From Sphingomonas edaphi (GTDB taxonomy: Bacteria; Pseudomonadota; Alphaproteobacteria; Sphingomonadales; Sphingomonadaceae): DNA of 64,000 nucleotides. Positions within the stretch are counted from its first letter, which is position 1. Each line of letters opens with the position of its first letter. Where the stretch lies: the NCBI RefSeq assembly GCF_003583725.1, contig NZ_QXTF01000004.1, positions 1 through 64,000 of the forward strand. The letters are read 5' to 3'. A program made the position numbers and the translations under genes. This document shows positions 57,980 to 64,000 of the stretch, in pieces. The notes under the pieces are model-generated. The model saw only the letters and a list, made by a program, of their open reading frames with translations. It did not search any database and had not been told where the DNA came from.

Positions 57980-58591
57980 TTACTTAGCCCCCTGCAAAGC
58001 GGCAAACGTCTTGGCGGCTACGTTGAAGCCATGTTCGCGCTCGAACAGATTGTAGAAGGGCGCGCGAGGCGAAAGCGCGAGATAGCCACCGACAATCCGG
58101 ATCGACCGGCCCTCGCCTTCGCTTGGAACGAGCCACAAGTCGCCTGTCGGGTGGATCTGCCACAGGCGATAGCGAATGAGCCAGGTCCGCGTGTCAGCGA
58201 TCAGCAGATCGATCGTGAACGGCCCGTAACCGTGAGTTTCATCCTCGAGACGGACGATGAGGACATGATCACCGTTGCTAGAGCGCAGTTCTTGCGCTTG
58301 TTCGCACAGCATCGGGCGGTAGCACGCGGTGGCCAACATAGTGAGGCCGGCCGACGGGTGACGATAGCCCACGACCTCCTTCTCGCCGACGAAGCATACC
58401 GGCATGACATCCCCGCCAATTGCGCCTGCGAGGCTTCGCAAGGCTTCCAGCGCGCGCCGACGAGGCACGGGAATTGGTGTCGGGGCATCAAGAGCCCTCG
58501 GCGTCGCGTCTGCCTGTTTGGCCACGCAGCTAGTGTTGAGAGAGGCCACCGGGATATACCCGGCAATCGGAAAGTTGGTGGTCTGAGCCAT
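57980..58591 (-). CDS. Hypothetical protein partnered with the MobA-like gene
   Basis: The 203-residue protein begins MAQTTNFPIAGYIPVASLNT, has a Pro/Arg-rich early part and a strand-rich body with TIDLLIADTRTWLIRYRLWQ. I recognise no family. GGAGA lies 7 bases before the ATG at 58591. Its TAA is one base from the next gene's ATG, so both are cotranscribed. It could be an accessory of the HUH protein; there is no membrane segment or signal peptide. Confidence 0.55.
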   Translation of the reverse strand: MAQTTNFPIAGYIPVASLNTSCVAKQADATPRALDAPTPIPVPRRRALEALRSLAGAIGGDVMPVCFVGEKEVVGYRHPSAGLTMLATACYRPMLCEQAQELRSSNGDHVLIVRLEDETHGYGPFTIDLLIADTRTWLIRYRLWQIHPTGDLWLVPSEGEGRSIRIVGGYLALSPRAPFYNLFEREHGFNVAAKTFAALQGAK

Positions 58592-58721
58592 AACTGGTTC
58601 TCCAGCGCGTCCCGGCTCCACCAAGGGACGCATTTCATTAAACGGGTGGAGCCGTGAGCTCCCCGTTCTTCGCTCTGTTACTTCCTTCTGGCGTCAGAGT
58701 TGGACTTACCCCGCTCGGAGA

Positions 58722-59936
58722 TTAGTCAGCGGTCGCGAGCGCCAGCACTTCGGCGCTGACTTCGCCAGCCTTCTGAATTTCGCTGGGCTGCAACGTAGGA
58801 TGGACGAGCCACATCAAGCTGGTCTCCCCAAGCTCTCTGGCGATTGGAAGGCGCGGCTCAGGACGCCAACCGGTGCCCTCGAAGGCCTTTTCGAGGTATA
58901 CTTCCGAACAACTACCGTGAAAGCAGGGCACCCCGCGATCGTTGATTTCCTGAACGATACGGTCACGGCTCCAGCCCGCGCGAAGCCGGTCTGGATTGAT
59001 GTACCCATAGAACTTATAATTCGCGTGGACCGTCTGCCCGCCATGATTGTCGACCTGAGGTAGTCTAATAGCGCCTCGCTCTTCTGCCGGCGCGAGCGCC
59101 TCAAGCATCTGCGATGCGTTGTGATTTCGCATCGCCGTCCAGTCGGCCATGCGTTTCAGCTGAATGCGTCCGATCGCAGCCTGCATTTCAAGCATGCGCC
59201 AATTCGTGCCGAAGCTCTCATGCAGCCACCGAAAGCCCGGCGGATGCTGGCGTTCGTAGACAGCTTCCCAGCTTTTGCCGTGATCCTTGAACGACCACAT
59301 GCGCGACCAAAGGTCGCGGTCGCTGCACGTGACCATGCCCCCTTCCCCGCCAGTCGTCATGATCTTGTCCTGACAGAAGGACCAAGCACCGACATGGCCG
59401 ATCGAACCGACGCTCTTGCCCTTATACCGAGCGCCATGCGCTTGGGCACAATCTTCGATGACGAAGAAATCATGGTCGGCAGCGAGTGCTATGATCGGGT
59501 CCAGATCAGCCGGCCAACCAGCCAAGTGCACGACGACGACTGCTCGTGTGCGCGGCGATATAACTTTCGCGATCGTCTTGGCGTTCAAATTTCCGCTGTC
59601 ACGATCGACGTCGGCAAATACGGGGATGGCACCAGCATTCACAACGGTGCTGACGGAAGCCAGGAAGGTCCGTGGTGTTACGACGACTTCGTCGTCGGCT
59701 GAACCGCCGTTCGCGGACCCTATTCCGAGACCGCGCAGGGCCAAATCGAGCGCCACGGTTCCGTTGGCCAATGCAATCGCGTGGCGAGCGCCTGACCAAG
59801 CGGCGAACTCACTCTCGAAATGGCGCCCCTCTCCGCCAGTCCAATAATTGACGCGATTAGAAAGCAGTACATCGCGGACTGCATCCGCCTCCTCCTGGCT
59901 GAAGCAGGGCCAAGAGGCAAAAGAACTGTTTAGCAT
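58722..59936 (-). CDS. DegT/DnrJ/EryC1-family aminotransferase (PglE-like)
   Basis: The 404-residue PLP enzyme has the fold-type I signature with the Schiff-base Lys in WSFCQDKIMTTGGEGG and the Asp of FVIEDCAQAHG. Family members transaminate 4-keto sugars, and here the neighbours (PglF-, PglD- and PglC-like) point to UDP-4-amino-4,6-dideoxy-GlcNAc. It follows the acetyltransferase gene by 1 base and is last in the compact minus-strand operon. The 130 bases after it (58592-58721) hold a short hairpin at 58648-58662 that could end the operon. Confidence 0.88.
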   Translation of the reverse strand: MLNSSFASWPCFSQEEADAVRDVLLSNRVNYWTGGEGRHFESEFAAWSGARHAIALANGTVALDLALRGLGIGSANGGSADDEVVVTPRTFLASVSTVVNAGAIPVFADVDRDSGNLNAKTIAKVISPRTRAVVVVHLAGWPADLDPIIALAADHDFFVIEDCAQAHGARYKGKSVGSIGHVGAWSFCQDKIMTTGGEGGMVTCSDRDLWSRMWSFKDHGKSWEAVYERQHPPGFRWLHESFGTNWRMLEMQAAIGRIQLKRMADWTAMRNHNASQMLEALAPAEERGAIRLPQVDNHGGQTVHANYKFYGYINPDRLRAGWSRDRIVQEINDRGVPCFHGSCSEVYLEKAFEGTGWRPEPRLPIARELGETSLMWLVHPTLQPSEIQKAGEVSAEVLALATAD

Positions 59937-59937
59937 T

Positions 59938-60585
59938 TCAACCCTTGATCAGCGGCCGAGCCGGATTGCCTACCACCGTGGTTCCGGCAGGGACGTCTTT
60001 TGTAACGACAGCCCCCATTCCGACGACGGCTCCTTTTCCGATAACGAGCGGCTTTTCCGGCGTTCCCTGGCGAATTACTGCTCCGGTACCGATATAAGCG
60101 TGATCTTCAATTCGAACATTGCCATTGCAACTCACTCGGGGTGCGAAGGTCACAAAGTCGCCAATCACACAGTCATGCTCGACGTATGAGTATAGATTGG
60201 CGTGAAAACACTTCCCGATGCGAATATTCGACGTGAGCGTGACGAATGGAGATAACAGGGCGCCTTCGCCGATTGCCACATCGTCCATTTCGACAACCGA
60301 GGCCGCGCGCGCCCCGGTCAGCGTGATTCCCCCGTCTGAGCATTTGTTGGCCAAGCGCTCTCGCACGTGACTGTTGGCGACAGCAATTGCGACCAATTTA
60401 TCGCTTTCCGGTCTACTGAGAAACTCATCCCATCTTATAACGGGAGTTTCGTTGACAGTGTCGACCGCACAGCCGTCGTCGATGAATAGAAACCGGGTCT
60501 CACCTGTGCCATGAGACGCGCGAAGGAGCGGGAGTATCCCACGACCACAGCCGCTTGCACCATATACTCCCACCACGCGGCTCAC
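59938..60585 (-). CDS. PglD/NeuD-like sugar O/N-acetyltransferase
   Basis: The 215-residue protein has a Rossmann-like N-terminus (VVGVYGASGCGRGILPLL) and a left-handed beta-helix of hexapeptide repeats ending KDVPAGTTVVGNPARPLI. The catalytic His lies in YSYVEHDCVIGDFV, the position used by PglD. It should acetylate the 4-amino group of the bacillosamine precursor. The ATG overlaps the pglC-like stop (ATGA). Confidence 0.9.
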   Translation of the reverse strand: MSRVVGVYGASGCGRGILPLLRASHGTGETRFLFIDDGCAVDTVNETPVIRWDEFLSRPESDKLVAIAVANSHVRERLANKCSDGGITLTGARAASVVEMDDVAIGEGALLSPFVTLTSNIRIGKCFHANLYSYVEHDCVIGDFVTFAPRVSCNGNVRIEDHAYIGTGAVIRQGTPEKPLVIGKGAVVGMGAVVTKDVPAGTTVVGNPARPLIKG

Positions 60586-61175
60586 GAACCGCTTCCCTTA
60601 AACTTGGTCATCGTTGCTTCGCCCGCTGCACTTATCCCCTGCCGGCGGAAAACCTTCACAACGGTTAGCGCCAAGATTTTTAGATCGAGCCAAAGGCTTC
60701 GGTTGTCGACATACCAAACATCCAGCGCGAATTTTTCATCCCAGCTGATCGCATTCCTACCGTTGACTTGAGCCCATCCAGTGATTCCTGGCCGAACGTC
60801 GTGACGCCGAGCCTGATCGGCACTGTACAATGGCACATACTCCATCAACAGCGGTCTCGGACCAACAAGGCTCATATCGCCCTTGAACACATTCCACAGC
60901 TCGGGAAGTTCGTCGAGACTCGTCGCTCGAAGGAATCGGCCTAGGGACGTTAATCGCGCCGAGTCAGGCAGAGGATTGCCGTCCTGACCACTCGTGATAC
61001 TCATTGTTCTGAATTTAATCATCTCAAAGGGTACAGCATGCTGTCCTGGGCGGACCTGCCGAAAGATCACCGGTGTGCCCATGGAAATCGCCACAAGCGA
61101 TCCGACGGTAAGAAGGATCGGTGAGAGCAAGATCAACGCGATAGCCGACACTGCAATATCAAACCAACGTTTCAC
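60582..61175 (-). CDS. Initiating phosphoglycosyltransferase (PglC-like sugar transferase)
   Basis: The 197-residue small membrane protein matches the monotopic phosphoglycosyltransferase family: an N-terminal re-entrant helix (MKRWFDIAVSAIALILLSPI), KFRTM, the catalytic DE in ATSLDELPELWNV, and GDMSLVGPRPLL. It moves a sugar-1-phosphate from a UDP-sugar to undecaprenyl phosphate, the first step of repeat-unit assembly. The small size, with no extra N-terminal helices, fits PglC rather than WbaP. Gene overlaps at both ends (ATGA). Confidence 0.92.
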   Translation of the reverse strand: MKRWFDIAVSAIALILLSPILLTVGSLVAISMGTPVIFRQVRPGQHAVPFEMIKFRTMSITSGQDGNPLPDSARLTSLGRFLRATSLDELPELWNVFKGDMSLVGPRPLLMEYVPLYSADQARRHDVRPGITGWAQVNGRNAISWDEKFALDVWYVDNRSLWLDLKILALTVVKVFRRQGISAAGEATMTKFKGSGS

Positions 61176-62365
61176 AACGTCTTGCCTCCTGAATTGCAGT
61201 GCATGGAAAGCCGTTTCTGAGTGAAGGGCTCAAGATAAGCGCTTTTGTAAAGTTTCCATACGATTTCTCTGTCGAACCGTGCGGCGACAACCCTCCGGGC
61301 GTTAGTGAAGCGCTGCTCAAAGCTCACTCGATCACCAATTGCGCTATTTATCTCGTTCACAATCGGCTCCAGTCCCCCCTCACGTGGGAAAAGTATCCCG
61401 GTCTCGCCCGAAATTACGCTGTCGCGAACGCCAACGACGTCGTAAGCGAACGTCGGCAAGCCCGTTGCGGCAGCCTCGATAGCGACATTGCCGAAACCCT
61501 CGCGATGGCTGAGAAATAAATGCAGATCAGCTGCTCTAAACCAAAGTTCTATTTCGTCAGAAAACCCAACATGAATTAAACGCGGGTTGGAGCATATGCT
61601 TTTCTGAGGGGAACAATCCTCATCTTCAATGTCTCCAACGAGAACCCATGATATCCCAACAGCCGATTTAAAGCGCTCTACAAGCTGAGCGATGTCGAGG
61701 ATGCCCTTGTCGCGAGTCAAGCGCCCAACAGTTAGTATAACAAATGCATCAGCAGGAAGATTCAGCGCGGCTCGCAGTTGCGAGCGAGCTTGCGTCGATT
61801 CCGGTGGGCGGAATCGGGAGAGATCGACACCGTTGCAGGAGCCGTACCCGAGAACGCGGGCCTTACGAATTAAACGGGCATCATCGGACTTGTAAGCAAG
61901 CATTAGGGACCGGCTTACAAATAACACCTGATTCGAACACGCGAACGCTATCCGATCAAGGGTGAGATACGCGCGGCGGATCTTTCCTGAGGAATTTTCG
62001 TACGCCCTTCCGTGCACGACGGCGATACGTCCGCGCTGCCGTGTTACAAAAGCTGAAATCGAACCAATCAACAGAGCTTTCGGAGTAGAATAGACTACAG
62101 CATCGAAACGATAGATCAAAAAAATTAGAGACAGCCAAATCAGCGAAACAAGGTCTGATACCGGGTGGGGCTTCCTCCGCATCGGCACATAAAAAACTCG
62201 CCCAACATTGCGGGCCCTTAACTGATTACGGTCGTGGGCAGACCCTCCGCAGAAAAGCGACAGGCGCACACCGCTGTCTCTCAGATACTCAAGCTGCCCC
62301 TGATACAAAACATTGAACGAAACTGCGTCCGTTGCGACCATCGCTAAACGGTTGTGCTCGGTCAT
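61172..62365 (-). CDS. Family 4 glycosyltransferase
   Basis: The 397-residue GT-B enzyme has the family 4 motifs ILTVGRLTRDKGILDI and HREGFGNVAIEAAATGLPT, with the EX7E glutamates. It probably adds the second sugar to the undecaprenyl-linked primer made by the PglC-like protein encoded next. The start overlaps the acyltransferase stop as ATGA. The sequence is richer in A and T than genes to the left. Confidence 0.9.
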   Translation of the reverse strand: MTEHNRLAMVATDAVSFNVLYQGQLEYLRDSGVRLSLFCGGSAHDRNQLRARNVGRVFYVPMRRKPHPVSDLVSLIWLSLIFLIYRFDAVVYSTPKALLIGSISAFVTRQRGRIAVVHGRAYENSSGKIRRAYLTLDRIAFACSNQVLFVSRSLMLAYKSDDARLIRKARVLGYGSCNGVDLSRFRPPESTQARSQLRAALNLPADAFVILTVGRLTRDKGILDIAQLVERFKSAVGISWVLVGDIEDEDCSPQKSICSNPRLIHVGFSDEIELWFRAADLHLFLSHREGFGNVAIEAAATGLPTFAYDVVGVRDSVISGETGILFPREGGLEPIVNEINSAIGDRVSFEQRFTNARRVVAARFDREIVWKLYKSAYLEPFTQKRLSMHCNSGGKTL

Positions 62366-63363
62366 GCGATGCTTGTCGGCCGTGGAGCGGCGCGATTTAG
62401 CGCATTAAGCCGTTCCCGTGCCCATCGAGTGATAGGAATCTCAATGTAGCGCCAAGCTAGCACTCCCGCGAAACAAGAAACGACAACGGTAACGAACACC
62501 GCGGCGTCACCATTAATAATTGGGAAAAATCGCTCAAAAAATGTGAACCAAAAACCAAGCACAAATAAATGGGTTAAATAAATGCTATAAGACGCGTCAC
62601 CAATCATTATTATCGTCTTATTCGAGTTTTGCGCGATAAAGAGAGAGGATAAAAGAATAATTGTAGCTGGCAAGCCCCAGACTATAGCACGATGAACTTG
62701 GAAATCGACTATTGCTGACAGCAGGAGGAGTATCCAGCCTGAAATATGAATCAGGAGCCAGTGGCGAAAATTTCTTTTGGAACCCAATCTGTAAATAAGA
62801 TAGCAGCCGACACCCATGCAGAATTCGACGGCTATCCAGTCCAAAGCGCCCATCATGGCTAGCGCCGCTAAGGCTGCTGATGAAAAGAGCATGGCTCCGC
62901 GCTGTCGGCCGAGCAACAGCCCTGCAGCAAACAATATGTAAAACAGCATCTCGTACTCTAGGGTCCAACCAACGGATAAAAGAGGATATTGATATCCGAC
63001 CGACATGGACGTGAATGCATACGAAGAGATCACATATTCCGTCGAAAGGTGCAAATCTGCGAAAAGTCTTGGCATAGCAATCGCCAAGCCTAATGTAATG
63101 GTTGTGATCAACCAATAAAACGGGACAACACGGACTAGCCTACTCGTGATAAAGTCACGAGCCGTTTTTTGCCTCTCGTGTACCGTATACGCCATAATAA
63201 AACCGGATATGACGAAGAAAACGTCCACACCGTTGGCACCCCACCCTTCAAAGGTGGCCAAAGCAGTAACGTTCATTTTCTTGGCCAAAGCCATTCCAAG
63301 TGCATGGAAGAAAACCACGTTCATTGCCGCGAATGCGCGCATGAACTGAATGTTAGAAATCAT
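62362..63363 (-). CDS. Acyltransferase family 3 membrane protein
   Basis: The 333-residue polytopic protein opens MISNIQFMRAFAAMNVVFFH, whose His is the family's catalytic residue, and has VDVFFVISGFIM and SVGWTLEYEMLFYILF. About ten membrane helices follow. Placed in the glycan operon, it probably acetylates or otherwise acylates the repeat unit. The DNA is visibly AT-richer than the housekeeping region, a common sign of exchanged glycan genes. It lies 32 bases after the stop of the truncated glycosyltransferase. Confidence 0.9.
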   Translation of the reverse strand: MISNIQFMRAFAAMNVVFFHALGMALAKKMNVTALATFEGWGANGVDVFFVISGFIMAYTVHERQKTARDFITSRLVRVVPFYWLITTITLGLAIAMPRLFADLHLSTEYVISSYAFTSMSVGYQYPLLSVGWTLEYEMLFYILFAAGLLLGRQRGAMLFSSAALAALAMMGALDWIAVEFCMGVGCYLIYRLGSKRNFRHWLLIHISGWILLLLSAIVDFQVHRAIVWGLPATIILLSSLFIAQNSNKTIIMIGDASYSIYLTHLFVLGFWFTFFERFFPIINGDAAVFVTVVVSCFAGVLAWRYIEIPITRWARERLNALNRAAPRPTSIA

Positions 63364-63395
63364 GTAAGATGATCCGTACGAACGCTAAATGATGA

Positions 63396-64000
63396 TCAAT
63401 TAACGGATTTGTTCAACGGTATGGGAGTAAATTTGATCGTTTCCATTGCCTCAAAAAACCGTTCTGCCATGCACGAGGTCACCGGCGTTGGATTTCGCCG
63501 CTGAAGCAATTGTCGCTGCAACCACGGACCAAAAAACAATATAACCACCAATCTTTTGGCAATATTGCGAAGAAAGTGTTTCGCCAAAGAAAGCGGGCTG
63601 CGAACATGGCGGCGAATACAAGCGAGTTCCGTCGAATAGGCAGCTAACAGCTTTTCACGGGTGACGTTGAGATCCTCGCGATAGATGTATAATGGTTCGG
63701 CGATCGTGATTGAGTTAAGGTCGCGCCGAGCTGCTGCCCGCGCCCACAGATCGATGTCTTCCGAACGCCGTATCGACGGGTCGTACGGGTTCCGTAACGC
63801 CCATCGCTTTCGATAGATCACCGAAGCGTGGATGAGGCCTGCATTCCCGGTAACCGCGTCCTCCAAGCTAGGAAACGCTTTGTCCGGCACGCGGACGCCG
63901 ATCAATGATCCGTCGCGCTTTACTGAAAAAGTACCAGTGCCCACTATATCGGCGTCGGGGTTTGCTGAAAGCAATGCAATCTGAAGCCTTAAGCGGTCCG
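63396..64000 (-). CDS. Family 2 glycosyltransferase, C-terminal part (cut by window edge)
   Basis: The frame stays open from the stop at 63396 to the right edge, so the N-terminus with the nucleotide-binding loop is missing. The visible part includes NPDADIVGTGTFSV, the Asn-Ala-Gly acceptor region GNAGLIHASVIYRK and RRSEDIDLWARAA, typical of GT-A family 2 enzymes. It should add a sugar to the repeat unit. It begins the minus-strand operon as far as the window shows. Confidence 0.85.
   Translation of the reverse strand, partial: DRLRLQIALLSANPDADIVGTGTFSVKRDGSLIGVRVPDKAFPSLEDAVTGNAGLIHASVIYRKRWALRNPYDPSIRRSEDIDLWARAAARRDLNSITIAEPLYIYREDLNVTREKLLAAYSTELACIRRHVRSPLSLAKHFLRNIAKRLVVILFFGPWLQRQLLQRRNPTPVTSCMAERFFEAMETIKFTPIPLNKSVN

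Larger units (their letters stand above)
52698..58591. mobile_element. Probable mobile element carrying two tyrosine recombinases and a MobA-like unit
   Basis: The block holds overlapping recombinase genes on the plus strand and a two-gene unit with a MobA/MobL-like protein on the minus strand, convergent at a strong hairpin. None of these genes belongs to glycan synthesis, yet they lie between two halves of one glycan pathway. The ends are not defined: I found no long flanking direct or inverted repeat by eye and no tRNA at either side. A short inverted pair, CTACGC/GCGTAG, lies near 52597-52625. The minus-strand unit may or may not belong to the same element. Confidence 0.55.

Overview
The window looks like a chromosomal segment of a Sphingomonas-type alphaproteobacterium (Sphingomonadaceae or a close relative). 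Supporting signs are fairly high GC with dense, overlapping operons, a large TonB-dependent receptor, a DUF6481 protein, tandem DUF885 lipoproteins, and a DivL-like pseudokinase in a tsaE-amgK-murU-addB-addA-trxA-secA neighbourhood. No rRNA, tRNA or CRISPR array was seen. Assignments rest on reading motifs by eye; no database search was run.

Layout. (1) 1-9.9 kb: N-terminus of a VCBS-repeat surface protein cut by the left edge, a DUF6481 protein, a GNAT-nitrilase fusion, a VOC protein, a cold-shock gene with a clear terminator, two DUF885 lipoproteins, and a secreted pair (repeat protein plus LprI-like protein). (2) 10-28.7 kb: housekeeping genes. These are putA without a DNA-binding domain, an acyltransferase, secA, trxA, the addAB recombination nuclease, the MurNAc-recycling pair amgK-murU, tsaE and divL, whose histidine-kinase phosphoacceptor is a tyrosine. 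A 50-codon membrane protein gene lies on the opposite strand between addA and addB. (3) 28.8-37.3 kb: a TonB receptor with a strong terminator, ahcY, a TPR-sulfotransferase, YqgE, a peroxiredoxin and a small membrane protein.

(4) 37.5-44.2 kb: two convergent, tightly overlapping operons. The plus-strand one encodes a receiver, a TPR/YaiO-type outer-membrane barrel, a membrane-anchored HEAT-repeat protein and a processive-type family 2 glycosyltransferase. The minus-strand one encodes a CHASE3-like/PAS hybrid histidine kinase, a receiver and an Hpt protein. I read this as a phosphorelay-controlled synthase-dependent exopolysaccharide system, and it is the best candidate here for an undescribed system.

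(5) 44.6-64 kb: a Wzx/Wzy-type polysaccharide locus. The plus-strand operon holds a small membrane protein, Wzy-like ligase/polymerase, Wza, Wzc and a PglF-type 4,6-dehydratase. The minus-strand operon holds family 2 and family 4 glycosyltransferases, an acyltransferase, and PglC-, PglD- and PglE-like genes, which together predict a diacetylbacillosamine-type initiating sugar. Between the operons, at about 52.6-58.7 kb, lies a probable mobile element. It has two overlapping large tyrosine recombinase genes facing a two-gene unit with a MobA/MobL-like HUH protein and an unknown partner.
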